This document shows, piece by piece, positions 26,645 to 37,346 of a DNA stretch of 64,000 nt. The first letter of the stretch is position 1; every line of letters starts with the position of its first letter. The position numbers were made by a program, and so were the translations under genes. The notes under the pieces were generated by a model. That model saw only the letters and a list, made by a program, of their open reading frames with translations, did not search any database and was not told the DNA's origin. Origin of the DNA: Guptibacillus algicola (lineage in GTDB: Bacteria; Bacillota; Bacilli; Bacillales; Guptibacillaceae). Location: contig NZ_JAIVAF010000001.1 in NCBI RefSeq assembly GCF_020171805.1, positions 248,001-312,000 of the forward strand. Direction: 5' to 3'.

Positions 26645-27073
26645 TTAGCAATATTTATTGAAAAGGTATTGTAGCATGCCTACTACTTCTTCAGGATCGC
26701 TTCCCTCAATTTCGTGGCGTTCTACCATGTTGATGATTTCTCCATCCTTAAGTAAAGCAAATGAAGGAGAAGATGGTGCAAACCCCGTGAAGTAAGAACG
26801 AGCTTTTGCTGTAGCGTCTTTATCCTGTCCTGCGAAAACGGTTACGAGATGATCTGGTGTCTTTTCGTTAGAAATAGCAGCTTTTGCAGCTGGACGTGCA
26901 ACTCCACCAGCGCAACCACACACACTATTAACCATTACAAGCGTTGTGCCTTTCTTTCCCATGACCTCTTCAACTTCTTCTGAAGTTGTAAGTTCTTGAT
27001 AACCAGCAGCTTTAATCTCTTCACGCGCTGTAGCTACCACATCATTCATAAATAAATTAAAATCCATAGACAT
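26645..27073 (-). CDS. brxB: Bacilliredoxin BrxB (YqiW)
   Basis: A 142-residue thioredoxin-fold protein of the DUF1094/YphP-YqiW family with the unusual CGC active site (Cys52-Gly53-Cys54 in [14 protein letters not shown]). Bacilliredoxins remove bacillithiol from S-bacillithiolated proteins after oxidative stress. BrxB de-bacillithiolates targets such as OhrR and MetE in B. subtilis. GGGAGGAA precedes the ATG, and a terminator follows. It lies just downstream of the bkd operon, as yqiW does in B. subtilis, but is separated by the operon terminator. Confidence 0.95.
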   Translation of the reverse strand: MSMDFNLFMNDVVATAREEIKAAGYQELTTSEEVEEVMGKKGTTLVMVNSVCGCAGGVARPAAKAAISNEKTPDHLVTVFAGQDKDATAKARSYFTGFAPSSPSFALLKDGEIINMVERHEIEGSDPEEVVGMLQYLFNKYC

Positions 27074-27159
27074 TCCTTAATTCCTCCCTTAACTCGGTAC
27101 CTCTTACAATATATTGTATCGCGAATACGAACAAAATTCCAAGAAAGGTTTTTAAATTC

Positions 27160-27197
27160 AAAAAGAAAATGACCGCCTCATTGATGAGACGGCCTTT
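27160..27197 (-). terminator. Terminator of the bkd operon
   Basis: GGCCGTCTCAT / ATGAGGCGGTC arms (with G-U pairs) and a two-base loop are followed by a T-rich stretch on the minus strand, five bases past the bkdB stop. Confidence 0.8.
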
Positions 27198-27201
27198 CTG
27201 T

Positions 27202-28515
27202 TTAGTATACTGAAGTGTTTTCTTTAGAAATATTCTCAAGATTTTGTTTCACACGCGCTAGGAATTTACCACAGATCATTCCGTCTAGAACACGGTGATC
27301 AAGAGATAAACATAGATTCACCATATGACGCGCACCAAACATACCGTTATCCATAATAACAGGTCGCTGCACAATACTTTCTACCTGAAGGATAGCTGCC
27401 TGAGGATAGTTAATGATTCCCATCGATTGTACTGAGCCAAATGATCCAGTGTTGTTAACGGTGAATGTTCCACCTTGCATTTCTTCACCTTTAAGCTTCC
27501 CTGATTTAGCTTTTTTCGCAAGTTCTGTTACTTCACGTGCAATGCCTTTGATCGACTTCTCATCAGCATTCTTAATAACAGGAACAAATAGTGATTCGTC
27601 CGTACCAACTGCAATCGAGATGTTGATGTCTTTCTTCTGAATAATTTTGTCGCCAGCCCACATCGAATTCATTTGAGGGAATTCTTTTAGTGCTTCAACA
27701 ACAGCTTTTACGAAGAAAGCAAAGAACGTAAGGCTATAGCCTTCTTTTTTCTTGAAATCATCTTTGACACTGTTTCTATATTCAACTAGGTTCGTTACAT
27801 CGACTTCAACCATCGTCCATGCATGAGGTGCTTCATGTTTACTTTTCAGCATGTTGTTTGCAATCGCTCGACGAACACCTGTGACAGGGATTTCGATATC
27901 TCCTTCACCTACAGGAACCTCTGAGCTTTCTGGAGCAGCTTTCGGTGCTTGTGGTGCCTTCGGTGCTTCAGCTGCTGCAGACTCCTGTTTCGGTTGTGAC
28001 TCCTGCTTTTGTTCGGTCTTAGGAGCAGGTATTTCTCCTGAATCGATGATCTTCTGTAGATCTTTTCTAGTAATACGTCCACCTTTACCAGAGCCATTTA
28101 CTTGCTCAAGATCAATATCATGCTCTTGAGACATACGAAGAACTGCAGGTGAATAACGTTTCTTCATCGGTTGGTCTTCTTGCTGTTTTTCTTGCTCTTT
28201 TTTATCTTCTGAAATATTTTCTATTGCTTTTTGTCCAGTAGATTCCTCTTGCGTTTCTTCAGTGGAAGCTCCACCTTCAATTTCGATATAGCAAACAAGT
28301 TCTCCAACTTCTAATGTGTCCCCTTCACTAGCAACTAGTTCTATAATTTTCCCTGTATAAGAGGATGGAACTTCAGCATTTACTTTATCTGTGTTTACTT
28401 CTGCAATCGGATCATACTTGTTGACGGTGTCGCCAACTTCCACTAGCCATTTTTCTATCGTACCTTCAGTTACACTTTCCCCTAACTGAGGCATTAATAT
28501 TTTCTCTACAGCCAT
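27202..28515 (-). CDS. bkdB: Branched-chain 2-oxoacid dehydrogenase E2 (dihydrolipoyl transacylase)
   Basis: The 437-residue core subunit of the branched-chain 2-oxoacid dehydrogenase complex. The lipoyl domain (1-78) has Lys44 in NTDKVNAE. A Gln/Glu/Pro-rich linker, the E3/E1-binding domain (about 120-156), a second Ala/Pro linker and the catalytic acyltransferase domain (about 210-430) with DHRVLDG follow. It is the last gene of the bkd operon, behind AGGAGG. Confidence 0.95.
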   Translation of the reverse strand: MAVEKILMPQLGESVTEGTIEKWLVEVGDTVNKYDPIAEVNTDKVNAEVPSSYTGKIIELVASEGDTLEVGELVCYIEIEGGASTEETQEESTGQKAIENISEDKKEQEKQQEDQPMKKRYSPAVLRMSQEHDIDLEQVNGSGKGGRITRKDLQKIIDSGEIPAPKTEQKQESQPKQESAAAEAPKAPQAPKAAPESSEVPVGEGDIEIPVTGVRRAIANNMLKSKHEAPHAWTMVEVDVTNLVEYRNSVKDDFKKKEGYSLTFFAFFVKAVVEALKEFPQMNSMWAGDKIIQKKDINISIAVGTDESLFVPVIKNADEKSIKGIAREVTELAKKAKSGKLKGEEMQGGTFTVNNTGSFGSVQSMGIINYPQAAILQVESIVQRPVIMDNGMFGARHMVNLCLSLDHRVLDGMICGKFLARVKQNLENISKENTSVY

Positions 28516-28543
28516 ACAATAACCTCCTCAATATACGCTTTGT

Positions 28544-29527
28544 TTAGTATTCAGCAAGCTCCCGCATTGCTTTTTCCACTTTATCTGGGTTAATCATAAA
28601 GTATTTCTCCATTGGAGGTGAATAAGGCATCGCCGGAACATCAGGCCCTGCTAGGCGCTGGATTGGAGAATCCAATTCAAACAGACATTCTTCTGCGATA
28701 ATGGCAGAAACTTCACTCATGATACTACCTTCTTTATTATCTTCCGTAACGAGAAGCACTTTTCCAGTTTTCTTAGCCGCTTCTACGATCGCTTCACGAT
28801 CTAACGGATAAACTGTACGTAGGTCGAGAATGTGAGCAGAGATTCCGTCTTTTTCAAGCTTTTCAGCAGCTTGCAAAGCAAAGTGAACACATAGGCCATA
28901 TGTAATGACTGTGATGTCTTCCCCTTCACGTTTCACATCAGCTTTTCCAATAGGAAGAGTATAATCTTCTTCAGGCACCTGACCTTTGATTAGTCTATAC
29001 GCACGCTTATGTTCAAAGAATAGAACAGGATCTTCGTCTCGAATTGCTGCCTTAAGCAATCCTTTCGCATCGTATGGAGTAGATGGCATGACAATCTTCA
29101 ATCCAGGAACATTCGCAAATAATGCTTCAACAGATTGTGAATGATATAACGCGCCATGAACGCCACCGCCGTAAGGTGCTCTAATCGTAATTGGACAACT
29201 CCAATCGTTATTCGAACGGTAACGAATTTTTGCTGCTTCTGATACGATTTGGTTAACAGCTGGCATAATAAAGTCAGCGAACTGCATTTCTGCAACTGGC
29301 CTCATGCCATACATTGCTGCACCGATTCCGACACCAGCAATTGCTGATTCCGCTAGTGGTGTATCGATTACACGTTGTTCTCCAAACTCATCATATAAGC
29401 CATCGGTTGCTCTGAAAACGCCACCTCTGACACCAACATCTTCACCGAGTACGAATACTTTTTCATCACGCTGCATTTCTTCTCTAAGTGCTTGAGTGAT
29501 TGACTGAATATATGAAATGACTGGCAT
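28544..29527 (-). CDS. bkdAB: Branched-chain 2-oxoacid dehydrogenase E1 beta subunit
   Basis: The 327-residue beta chain of the E1 decarboxylase, with transketolase pyrimidine-binding and C-terminal domains. GEDVGVRGGVFRATDGL at the N-terminus, the AGVGIGAAMYGMRPVAEMQF region with the conserved Glu and the IRAPYGGGVHG loop are typical. With BkdAA it forms the alpha2-beta2 tetramer that decarboxylates the 2-oxoacids of Leu, Ile and Val. Gaps to the neighbours are 12 and 28 bases. Confidence 0.95.
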   Translation of the reverse strand: MPVISYIQSITQALREEMQRDEKVFVLGEDVGVRGGVFRATDGLYDEFGEQRVIDTPLAESAIAGVGIGAAMYGMRPVAEMQFADFIMPAVNQIVSEAAKIRYRSNNDWSCPITIRAPYGGGVHGALYHSQSVEALFANVPGLKIVMPSTPYDAKGLLKAAIRDEDPVLFFEHKRAYRLIKGQVPEEDYTLPIGKADVKREGEDITVITYGLCVHFALQAAEKLEKDGISAHILDLRTVYPLDREAIVEAAKKTGKVLLVTEDNKEGSIMSEVSAIIAEECLFELDSPIQRLAGPDVPAMPYSPPMEKYFMINPDKVEKAMRELAEY

Positions 29528-29539
29528 TGTTACTCCCCC

Positions 29540-30541
29540 TTACTCCGCATATACATGCTTCATAGCATCTTCAGCAGGTGCATAATCGGCATTTTCTGCA
29601 TATTCCGTTGCTTCGTCGACTTCCTTTTTCACACGCTCATTGATTTCATTTTCGATTTCATCAGTTAGGACGCCTGACTCTTTTAAGTAATCTGCAAAAG
29701 TAATAACAGCATCCTTTTTCTTAGCTTCTTCAACTTCTTCTCTTGTACGATATGCACGATCATCATCATCACTTGAGTGAGGTGTCAATCGATAAGATAC
29801 CGTTTCGATCAGTGTTGGACCCTCTCCACGACGACCTCTCTCAACAGCTTCTTTTGCAGCTTCGTATACAGCCAATGGATCGTTCCCATCAACTGTTACT
29901 CCAGGCATCCCATATCCGATCGCACGATCAGACACTTTCTCACAAGCAAGCTGTTTTGATACAGGAACTGAAATAGCATATTTGTTATTTTCACAAACAA
30001 ATAGTACTGGTAACTTATGAACACCTGCAAAGTTTGCAGCTTCATGAAAATCTCCCTGGTTTGAAGACCCTTCACCGAAAGAACAGAATGTGACTAAGTC
30101 TTTCCCTTCCATACGACCTGCAAGCGCAAATCCTACTGCATGTGGCACTTGGGTCGTTACAGGCGATGAACCAGTAATAATATTGTTTTTCTTTTGTCCG
30201 AAGTGGCCAGGCATCTGTTTACCAGCGGAGTTAGGGTCCTCTGCTTTAGCAAATCCTGATAGCATCAAATCTCTCGCAGTCATTCCAAAGGTTAATACAA
30301 CACCCATATCACGATAATACGGAGCTACGAAGTCCTTTTCTGGATCCATCGCGAAAGCTGTACCTACTTGAGCTGCTTCCTGACCTTGACATGAAATAAC
30401 AAATGGGATTTTCCCCGCTCTGTTAAGAAGCCACATCCGTTCATCAATTCTACGAGCCAATAACATCGTTTCGTACATTTCGAGTACACGTTCATCTGTA
30501 AGCCCTAGAGCTTCATGACGTTTTTCTGTCTTGTTAGCCAT
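29540..30541 (-). CDS. bkdAA: Branched-chain 2-oxoacid dehydrogenase E1 alpha subunit
   Basis: The 333-residue E1 alpha chain binds thiamine diphosphate through GEGSSNQGDFHEAAN...ENN (about 155-185), the classic GDG-x25-NN motif written with GEG. The C-terminal loop RLTPHSSDDDDRAYR (about 251-265) holds the regulatory-type His and Ser of the family. It decarboxylates branched 2-oxoacids together with BkdAB. It lies between lpdV and bkdAB in the operon. Confidence 0.95.
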   Translation of the reverse strand: MANKTEKRHEALGLTDERVLEMYETMLLARRIDERMWLLNRAGKIPFVISCQGQEAAQVGTAFAMDPEKDFVAPYYRDMGVVLTFGMTARDLMLSGFAKAEDPNSAGKQMPGHFGQKKNNIITGSSPVTTQVPHAVGFALAGRMEGKDLVTFCSFGEGSSNQGDFHEAANFAGVHKLPVLFVCENNKYAISVPVSKQLACEKVSDRAIGYGMPGVTVDGNDPLAVYEAAKEAVERGRRGEGPTLIETVSYRLTPHSSDDDDRAYRTREEVEEAKKKDAVITFADYLKESGVLTDEIENEINERVKKEVDEATEYAENADYAPAEDAMKHVYAE

Positions 30542-30568
30542 TATTTCTACCTCCTCATTCGAGTTATA

Positions 30569-31990
30569 TTAAGAATGGATCGCCTTACCATCAACAGCAA
30601 GTGCTGCTTCTCCAATTGCTTCTGAAAGGGTTGGGTGAGGATGAATCGTGTGTCCTACTTCCCAAGGTGTCGCATCTAGAACTTTAGCAAGTCCTGCTTC
30701 AGAGATCATGTCCGTAACATGAGGACCGATCATATGTACACCTAATAGATCATCATTATCTGCATCAGCAACTAATTTGACAAATCCATCTGATTCACCA
30801 AATACGAGCGCTTTACCGATAGCTTTGAATAAGAACTTCCCTGTTTTCACATTATGTCCCTGTTCTTTTGCAGCTTCTTCCGTTAATCCTACACTCGCCA
30901 TTTCTGGGCTACTATAAATACAGCTTGGAACTTTTGTGTAGTCCATTGGCGCTGGTTCTTGATCAGCCATATGTTCCACTGCTGTGATTCCTTCATGAGA
31001 GGCAACGTGTGCAAGCTGCATGCCACCAATCACATCACCAATCGCATAGATATGAGATTCAGCCGTTTGATAATATTCATTTGTTTCGATAACACCTTTT
31101 TCGACTTTAATCGATGTATTCTCAAGCCCAATGTTCTTAACATTAGCTTCTCTACCAACGGAAACGAGCATTTTGTCTGCATGAAACGTTTTCATTTCAC
31201 CTTTGTGTTCTGCCTGAACCGATACGCCATCGCCCTTTTCTAGGGTATCGCCCATTACTTTCGCTCCAGTGAAAAGCTTGATGCCTTTTTTCTTAATCAA
31301 GCGCGCTGCTTCTTTTGATACTTCGTGATCTTCTGTCGGAACGATTCGATCAGCATATTCAAGGACAGTTACCTCAACACCGAAGTCAGATAACATAGAA
31401 GCCCACTCAATTCCAATAACACCGCCGCCTACAATAATGATCGATGACGGAAGAGACTCCATATGAAGAGCTTCATCAGAAGTCATCACATAGTTTTCGT
31501 CAACCTCAAGACCAGGTAACGTTCTCGGCTTAGAACCTGTTGCAACAATGACGTTCTTTGGAATCAACATTGGGTTTTCCTCGCCGTTATTCATCTCAAC
31601 GGAAACTGTTCCAGGCATAGGTGAAAAGATTGATGGTCCTAGAATTCTTCCAAACCCTTCGTATACATCGATCTTTCCTTGTTTCATAAGATGCTTAACA
31701 CCATTATGAAGTTGATCGACAATGCTTTGCTTTCGTTCTTGGACCTTATTAAAATCAAGAGCTACTTCTTTTGCCATCACACCAAATTTCTCTCCGTGTT
31801 TCGCTGTCGCAAAAACTTCAGCACTTCTTAGTAATGCCTTACTAGGGATACATCCACGATGAAGACATGTGCCACCTAGTTCACGTTTTTCTACAATCGC
31901 AGTTTTTAAACCGAGTTGGGAAGCACGAATTGCGGCTACATAACCGCCCGTGCCCCCACCCATAATGACGAGGTCATACTCTTCAGCCAT
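30569..31990 (-). CDS. lpdV: Dihydrolipoyl dehydrogenase (E3) of the branched-chain complex
   Basis: A 473-residue FAD-disulfide oxidoreductase that regenerates lipoamide for BkdB. It has the N-terminal GGGTGGY dinucleotide motif (11-17), redox cysteines in GGTCLHRGCIPSK (about 39-51), an NAD-binding GGGVIGIEWAS (about 186-196) and the C-terminal HPHPTLSE motif with the catalytic His-Glu. GCLHRGC in place of GCLNVGC is usual in LpdV-type enzymes. AAAGGAGAA precedes the ATG. Confidence 0.95.
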   Translation of the reverse strand: MAEEYDLVIMGGGTGGYVAAIRASQLGLKTAIVEKRELGGTCLHRGCIPSKALLRSAEVFATAKHGEKFGVMAKEVALDFNKVQERKQSIVDQLHNGVKHLMKQGKIDVYEGFGRILGPSIFSPMPGTVSVEMNNGEENPMLIPKNVIVATGSKPRTLPGLEVDENYVMTSDEALHMESLPSSIIIVGGGVIGIEWASMLSDFGVEVTVLEYADRIVPTEDHEVSKEAARLIKKKGIKLFTGAKVMGDTLEKGDGVSVQAEHKGEMKTFHADKMLVSVGREANVKNIGLENTSIKVEKGVIETNEYYQTAESHIYAIGDVIGGMQLAHVASHEGITAVEHMADQEPAPMDYTKVPSCIYSSPEMASVGLTEEAAKEQGHNVKTGKFLFKAIGKALVFGESDGFVKLVADADNDDLLGVHMIGPHVTDMISEAGLAKVLDATPWEVGHTIHPHPTLSEAIGEAALAVDGKAIHS

Positions 31991-32014
31991 TCAAATTCTC
32001 CTTTTACAAAAAGA

Positions 32015-33124
32015 TTATTTTAAAACCATCGAATTAACTGTCGTGTTTGGGTATTCTTTCGCATCCTCTTCGTTTCTTAGGACACGTAAACCACCTTCTG
32101 CAAGTGCCTGCAGTTCATTTTCCCCAGGATGCACGACTACGTCAGCGATCCATTTAATATGGTCGGTTATTTGTTTCACAAACTGTTTTCCATAAGCCAT
32201 GCCGCCGGTTAAAACGATTGCATCTACCTCACCGCAAAGGACAGCACTAGCAGCTCCAATTTCCTTGCCGATTTGATAAGCCATCGCATCATAGACAAGC
32301 TTTGCTTTCTCATCGCCAGATTCAATTAATTGTTCTACTTTCACAGCATCGTTGGTGCCTAAGTAGCCAACAAAACCAGCTTGTCCTACTAGCTTTTTCA
32401 TAATTTCCTCTGCATAATACTCACCTGAAAAACACATAGAAACTAAATCACCAACAGGAACGGTTCCTGCTCGCTCAGGTGAAAATGGCCCTTCACCGTG
32501 AAGACCATTGTTTACGTCGATGACTTTCCCATTTTTGTGGACACCGACAGTTATCCCGCCGCCCATATGAGTAACAATAAGGTTAAGGTCTTCATACGTT
32601 TTGTTTAACTGAGCTGCAACTCTTCTAGCAACAGCTTTCTGATTTAGTGCATGAAATATACTTTTTCGCTCGATCTCTGGCACACCAGAAAGTCGCGCAA
32701 CGTCTTGAAGCTCATCTACGACAACAGGGTCAACGATGAAGGAAGGAATGTTGAGTTGCTCTGCGATTTCAAAAGCAATGATTCCTCCAAGATTAGAAGC
32801 ATGCTCTCCAGAGAAACCAATCTTCAAATCCTCAAGCATCTGTTCGTTTACAGAATATGTTCCGCCTTCAATAGGGCGAAGAAGACCTCCGCGACCAACC
32901 ACAGCAGCGAGTCGCGAAATGTTAATTGCTTCTTCATCTAAAGCTTCTAAGATCGTGCTTTTTCTAAATTCATACTGATCAATAATGGTATCGAATTGAT
33001 TGATCTCTTCTGCGTCATGACGGAGTGTCTTCTCAAACACAGCGCGCTCATTATCAAAAATACCAATCTTTGTTGAAGTTGATCCTGGGTTGATTACCAG
33101 GAGTCGATATTCTTTATCACTCAC
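32015..33124 (-). CDS. buk: Butyrate kinase (branched-chain acyl kinase)
   Basis: A 369-residue acetate/butyrate kinase of the ASKHA fold. [12 protein letters not shown] (about 11-22) is the first phosphate-binding loop, [20 protein letters not shown] (about 178-197) the substrate/nucleotide region, and VLTGGMAYG (about 300-308) the adenosine loop. Together with Ptb it converts branched acyl-CoA to acyl-phosphate and then to the free acid, yielding ATP. The start is GTG at 33124, behind GGAGGG. It lies in the operon between bcd and lpdV. Confidence 0.94.
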   Translation of the reverse strand: MSDKEYRLLVINPGSTSTKIGIFDNERAVFEKTLRHDAEEINQFDTIIDQYEFRKSTILEALDEEAINISRLAAVVGRGGLLRPIEGGTYSVNEQMLEDLKIGFSGEHASNLGGIIAFEIAEQLNIPSFIVDPVVVDELQDVARLSGVPEIERKSIFHALNQKAVARRVAAQLNKTYEDLNLIVTHMGGGITVGVHKNGKVIDVNNGLHGEGPFSPERAGTVPVGDLVSMCFSGEYYAEEIMKKLVGQAGFVGYLGTNDAVKVEQLIESGDEKAKLVYDAMAYQIGKEIGAASAVLCGEVDAIVLTGGMAYGKQFVKQITDHIKWIADVVVHPGENELQALAEGGLRVLRNEEDAKEYPNTTVNSMVLK

Positions 33125-33138
33125 TTTCGACCCTCCGT

Positions 33139-34236
33139 TTACTTACGATGACTTAAAATGTGTTGAGAGTTCATCAAGAATTGGCTTCTTGATTGTTTCA
33201 TTGCTTCAATTCTTTCTTCTGCAAGACGATCTGCCGCTGCATACGTAGGAATACCATCACGCTTAGAAATTTCAATAACTTTTGCGATATTGTCATAGAT
33301 TCCTTCGACGCGCTTCATTGCGCGGTCATGGTTATAACCATATAGCTCATCAGCAACGTTAATCACGCCACCTGCATTGATTACATAGTCAGGAGCATAC
33401 ACAATGCCCATTTCATGGATCTGGTCACCATGAGTTGTTTCACGAAGCTGATTATTTGCCGCCCCTGCAATTACTTTTGCTTTAATCTTCCCGATCGTAT
33501 TATCGTTAATAACTGCGCCGAGAGCACACGGTGCGAAAATATCGCAATCAACTGTGTAAATATCGTCGATGTCAACTGCTTTTGCTCCAAAGTCAGATAC
33601 TGCACGGTCAACAGACTCTTTGTTAATGTCTGTTACCACAAGTTTAGCTCCCTCTTCATGAAGGTGTTTACAAAGGTTGTAAGCCACGTTTCCAACACCT
33701 TGAACTGCAACTGTTTTGCCTTCAAGAGAGTCTGTACCGAACGCTTCCTTCGCCGCAGCTTTCATACCTACATAAACGCCGTAAGCTGTTACTGGTGATG
33801 GATTACCTGAAGAACCAAATGCAGGTGAAATTCCAGTCACATATTCTGTTTCTTCATGAATCGTATCCATATCTTGTACAGTTGTACCAACGTCCTCGGC
33901 TGTAATATAGCGACCATTCAACCCTTGAATGTAGCGTCCGAACGCTCTAAACATGGCTTCGTTCTTATCTTTTTTAGGATCACCAATAATAACGGTTTTA
34001 CCACCACCAAGGTTTAAACCTGCTGCAGCGTTTTTGTAAGTCATACCTTTTGCTAAGCGAAGTGCATCTTCAAAAGCATCGCCTTCTGAATCGTATGTCC
34101 ACATTCTTGTTCCACCAAGCGCTGGTCCAAGTGTAGTATCGTGAATTGCAATGATTGCTTTCAAACCTGATGCTTTATCCTGACATACTACTACCTGCTC
34201 GTAATCATAAGTTTCCATATATTTAAATAGTTCCAT
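33139..34236 (-). CDS. bcd: Leucine dehydrogenase
   Basis: A 365-residue NAD-dependent branched-chain amino-acid dehydrogenase, which deaminates Leu, Ile and Val to the oxoacids used by the Bkd complex. The catalytic Lys is in [15 protein letters not shown] (Lys near 80), with [10 protein letters not shown] (about 37-46) and the Rossmann motif [11 protein letters not shown] (about 178-188). Length and motifs match the Bcd/YqiT family. Fourteen bases separate it from buk. Confidence 0.95.
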   Translation of the reverse strand: MELFKYMETYDYEQVVVCQDKASGLKAIIAIHDTTLGPALGGTRMWTYDSEGDAFEDALRLAKGMTYKNAAAGLNLGGGKTVIIGDPKKDKNEAMFRAFGRYIQGLNGRYITAEDVGTTVQDMDTIHEETEYVTGISPAFGSSGNPSPVTAYGVYVGMKAAAKEAFGTDSLEGKTVAVQGVGNVAYNLCKHLHEEGAKLVVTDINKESVDRAVSDFGAKAVDIDDIYTVDCDIFAPCALGAVINDNTIGKIKAKVIAGAANNQLRETTHGDQIHEMGIVYAPDYVINAGGVINVADELYGYNHDRAMKRVEGIYDNIAKVIEISKRDGIPTYAAADRLAEERIEAMKQSRSQFLMNSQHILSHRK

Positions 34237-34260
34237 GTAAATCTTCCTCCCTGATCGTTC

Positions 34261-35160
34261 TTATTTATTAGTTGATCTTACTGCTAGAGCGATACTATAG
34301 ACTTTACTTTCTGCATTATCAGATCGCGAAGTTAACACGATAGGAGCTTTTGCTCCGGCGATAATGCCCCCTACTTTTGCATTAGCAAAGTATACGAGTG
34401 ATTTGTATAATGCATTTCCAACTTCGATCGATGGTACAAGTAAAATATCAGCAAAGCCTGCTACTTCACTTTTGATACCTTTGTGACTTGCGGAATTAGC
34501 GGAAATAGCATTATCCAAAGCTAATGGACCATCGATTACGCAGTTTTTTATTTGGCCTCTGCTATTCATTTGCGTTAAGGCTGCAGCGTCGAGTGTTGCT
34601 TGCATTGCTGGATTGATTACTTCTACAGCTGCTAGAGGGGCCACTTTTGGTGTTTCGACTCCTATGGCTATAGCTACTTCTACTGCATTGTTGATGATAT
34701 CCACCTTTTGTTGTAAGTCTGGTGCTATATTCATGCCAGAATCCGTTACAAAAACCATCCTGTCATAACCAGGAACATCGAAGGCTGCGAGATGTGAAAG
34801 GCTTTTCCCTTTCCTAAGTCCATACTCTTTGTTCAGCACTTCTTTTAGAATGGTTGAAGTTGAAACCATCCCTTTCATTAAAACATCCGCCTCACCATTT
34901 CTGACAGCGGTTACAGCCGCTTTGCAAGATTGCTTATCATCAGGAGAATGTACAATACGAATGTCATCTGAGTGACTTAGTTCCTTTTCTTCTAAAATGG
35001 TACCGATCTGGTGTTCATCCCCATATAGAATGAACGAAGCAAGTTTTTGATTCACTGCCATTCTCACTGCTTCAATGACTTCTTTATCAGCAGCCGCAGC
35101 TAGTGCTACAACTTTATTAGTCTCTTCTGATGCCTCTTTCAATAGGTTGTCTAGATTCAT
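34261..35160 (-). CDS. ptb: Phosphate butyryltransferase
   Basis: A 299-residue phosphotransacylase converting butyryl- or branched acyl-CoA to the acyl-phosphate used by Buk; the counterpart of B. subtilis Ptb/YqiS (299). The family pattern VLMKGMVSTS (about 90-99) and FVTDSGMNIAPDL (about 137-149) is present. I start at the ATG at 35160, behind GAAGGGAGAG. The open frame continues 33 codons upstream, but that stretch contains the sigma-54 promoter and so is not coding. First gene of the bkd operon. Confidence 0.94.
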   Translation of the reverse strand: MNLDNLLKEASEETNKVVALAAAADKEVIEAVRMAVNQKLASFILYGDEHQIGTILEEKELSHSDDIRIVHSPDDKQSCKAAVTAVRNGEADVLMKGMVSTSTILKEVLNKEYGLRKGKSLSHLAAFDVPGYDRMVFVTDSGMNIAPDLQQKVDIINNAVEVAIAIGVETPKVAPLAAVEVINPAMQATLDAAALTQMNSRGQIKNCVIDGPLALDNAISANSASHKGIKSEVAGFADILLVPSIEVGNALYKSLVYFANAKVGGIIAGAKAPIVLTSRSDNAESKVYSIALAVRSTNK

Positions 35161-35195
35161 GATGTCTCTCCCTTCTTGTGCACCACCATATATAA

Positions 35196-35212
35196 TGCAA
35201 ATTTCATGCCAA
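35196..35212 (-). promoter_or_regulatory. Sigma-54 (SigL) promoter of the bkd operon
   Basis: On the minus strand this reads TTGGCATGAAATTTGCA: a -24 TGGCATG, four bases, then a -12 TTGCA. This is close to the consensus TGGCACG-N4-TTGC. It lies between bkdR, which encodes a sigma-54 activator, and ptb, 36 bases before the ptb start. That position is what the B. subtilis bkd operon requires. Confidence 0.9.
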
Positions 35213-35252
35213 TAATAAAATGGCTTGAAATTAGGAATGTAACGTTTCTTAC

Positions 35253-35290
35253 CATGCAAAATTATTCAAACTGCGCAAGTTCTTGCATGC
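35253..35290 (-). promoter_or_regulatory. Candidate BkdR upstream activating site
   Basis: About 40-80 bases upstream of the sigma-54 promoter lies a symmetric element, GCATGCAAGAACTTGCGC on the minus strand, with a further TTTGCATG 20 bases on. A similar element overlaps the bkdR start region (37340-37378). Binding by BkdR is inferred from position and repetition only. Confidence 0.45.
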
Positions 35291-35294
35291 TATT

Positions 35295-37346
35295 TTATTC
35301 AATTCCATGTTTATCCATTTTATAATAAAGATTCCTTAGAGAAACACCTAGCGCTTTAGAAGTAGCAGTTTTATTACCATCAAAATAACTAAGCGTTTGT
35401 TGAATGGTTTTTCTTTCAAACTCATCCACTAGCTGAGACAGAGATTTTTCAGGTGTTCTTTCTACTGATAACAAATCAGCACTTTTTGTCTCACTTAATA
35501 GAGAAGGGATATGGGAAAGCTGAATAACAGATTCAACCGAGTCCATATGGATAACGATTCTACCTAATACATTCTCAAGCTCTCTAACGTTACCCGGCCA
35601 CTCATATTGTTTGAGATACTCTAATGCCTTAGGTGTTATTCCTTCTACATTTCTTCCATAGTCTTGATTAATCTTAGCGATCAAATGATGCGACAGTAAA
35701 TCGATATCCTCTTTTCGCTGTCTGAGCGGTGGAATTTGTATCGGCATACGATTTAATCGATAATATAAATCTTCCCTAAATGAACCATCCATTATTCTCT
35801 TTTCAAGTTTTGCGTTAGTTGCAGCGATTATTCTTACGTTGATGGAGATCGGTTTAGTCCCACCAACTCGGACGATTTCCTTTTCTTGAAGAACACGTAA
35901 AAGCTTTACCTGAGTACTCTGTGAAAGCTCACCGATTTCATCTAAGAAGATACTTCCGCCGTTCGCTTCTTCAAAAAGTCCTCTCCTACCGCCCTGTTTC
36001 GCACCAGAAAACGCACCATCTTCATAACCAAAAAGCTCGCTTTCAAGTAACGATTCAGCGATTGCTGCACAATTGACCCTTACGAACTTATTGAATTTTC
36101 GATCGCTTGCATTATGTATGGCGTGAGCGAATAATTCCTTACCTGTACCAGACTCTCCTCTTAACAACACAGTCGCTGGAGTTGATGCGGCGAGTTTAGC
36201 CTGCTGAACCGAGAATGACATTTCCTCAGATTTCCCAATGATATCTTCAAAAGAGTATTTCGCCTCGAGCGTCCTAATAATTTGTCTAGCTCTCTGAAGC
36301 TGGTTGTTTAAGGAATGGAGTTCTGAAACATCATGAATAACCCCAACACTTCCTTTTAACCGTCCATCCACTATGACAGGTGAAACATTAACGACGACAT
36401 CACGTTTCTTAGGTCCCACTTTCATCTGAACCCCGCGGACCGGCTTTCTTGAGCTCAACACTCGCATGTGCATGCTCTCACCTTCAGATATGTCGGTGGT
36501 AGCTGGCTTTCCAATTACTTCGTCTTGTTCTAGCCCGGTTAACCGTGAGTATGCAGGATTGATCATGAGCCCTTTACCGTTCTCATCTACAACTGATATA
36601 GCTTCATCAGATGATTGGATAATTGCTTTTAACATGGACTGTATGCTTTTCAGGTTTGTTACTTCCTGAGCCATCTCTTCTATAGCAGTCATATCTCGAA
36701 AAACTGCTAACGCCCCAACTCGAGCTCCATTGCTATCAAACATTGGGATTCTAGTTGTGATAATTTTCTTTCCGTTTGGCAAAAGTTGCTCTTGGTTCAC
36801 TTCAGAATGACCGCTAGCCAAAACTCTTGGAAGCTTGCTTGATGCCATTAATGAGCCTACTGGCTTGCCATGAGCTTGCTCTTTGCTCAATCCAGTTACT
36901 TTCTCAGCACTTCTATTAAAGAGTGTGACAGTTTCATTCTTATCTATCGCAATCATTCCATCATGTGTGGAATCAAGTATGATTTCCTGCAATTTGGATT
37001 GATGACGCAACGTATCGATCAACGATTCTTTTTCTTCGATCAAACGAAGTACAATGTTTGCAACGGACCCAGGAATCAGTACGGTTTGCTTGCTTCGCTT
37101 CTCACGAATTTCTTTGAATACGTTCTCATCACCCGTTGCTTCTATAATGACATCGATTTCAAAATCAGCTAGTGGAACTTTCCAGTCCGTGTAGACATCA
37201 ATTCCTGCTTTCCTAGCTGTAACAATTCCAGGAGCTCCTTCATTAAGATCAACGACCGCTACTACATTCAACATCTTTGTCTCACGAAAGATATTTAGTA
37301 AGGCGTTTCCTCCATTACCTGCTCCTACAATCATACATTTGCGCAA
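35295..37346 (-). CDS. bkdR: Sigma-54-dependent activator BkdR
   Basis: A 683-residue enhancer-binding protein controlling the bkd operon. In order: an N-terminal Rossmann-like domain (1-110, [12 protein letters not shown]), two PAS domains (about 117-225 and 230-345), the AAA+ domain with Walker A GESGTGKE (397-404), the sigma-54 contact loop GAFSGA (444-449; usually GAFTGA), and a Fis-type helix-turn-helix (about 640-680, [18 protein letters not shown]). The start is TTG at 37346, behind AGGTGAT. The N-terminal dinucleotide-fold domain suggests sensing of a nucleotide or metabolite, an inference. The neighbouring sigma-54 promoter is its obvious target. Confidence 0.95.
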   Translation of the reverse strand: MRKCMIVGAGNGGNALLNIFRETKMLNVVAVVDLNEGAPGIVTARKAGIDVYTDWKVPLADFEIDVIIEATGDENVFKEIREKRSKQTVLIPGSVANIVLRLIEEKESLIDTLRHQSKLQEIILDSTHDGMIAIDKNETVTLFNRSAEKVTGLSKEQAHGKPVGSLMASSKLPRVLASGHSEVNQEQLLPNGKKIITTRIPMFDSNGARVGALAVFRDMTAIEEMAQEVTNLKSIQSMLKAIIQSSDEAISVVDENGKGLMINPAYSRLTGLEQDEVIGKPATTDISEGESMHMRVLSSRKPVRGVQMKVGPKKRDVVVNVSPVIVDGRLKGSVGVIHDVSELHSLNNQLQRARQIIRTLEAKYSFEDIIGKSEEMSFSVQQAKLAASTPATVLLRGESGTGKELFAHAIHNASDRKFNKFVRVNCAAIAESLLESELFGYEDGAFSGAKQGGRRGLFEEANGGSIFLDEIGELSQSTQVKLLRVLQEKEIVRVGGTKPISINVRIIAATNAKLEKRIMDGSFREDLYYRLNRMPIQIPPLRQRKEDIDLLSHHLIAKINQDYGRNVEGITPKALEYLKQYEWPGNVRELENVLGRIVIHMDSVESVIQLSHIPSLLSETKSADLLSVERTPEKSLSQLVDEFERKTIQQTLSYFDGNKTATSKALGVSLRNLYYKMDKHGIE

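Noticed and set aside
35161-35259. 33-codon N-terminal extension of ptb
   Set aside because: It would place the sigma-54 promoter inside the coding region; the ATG at 35160 gives the usual family length of 299.
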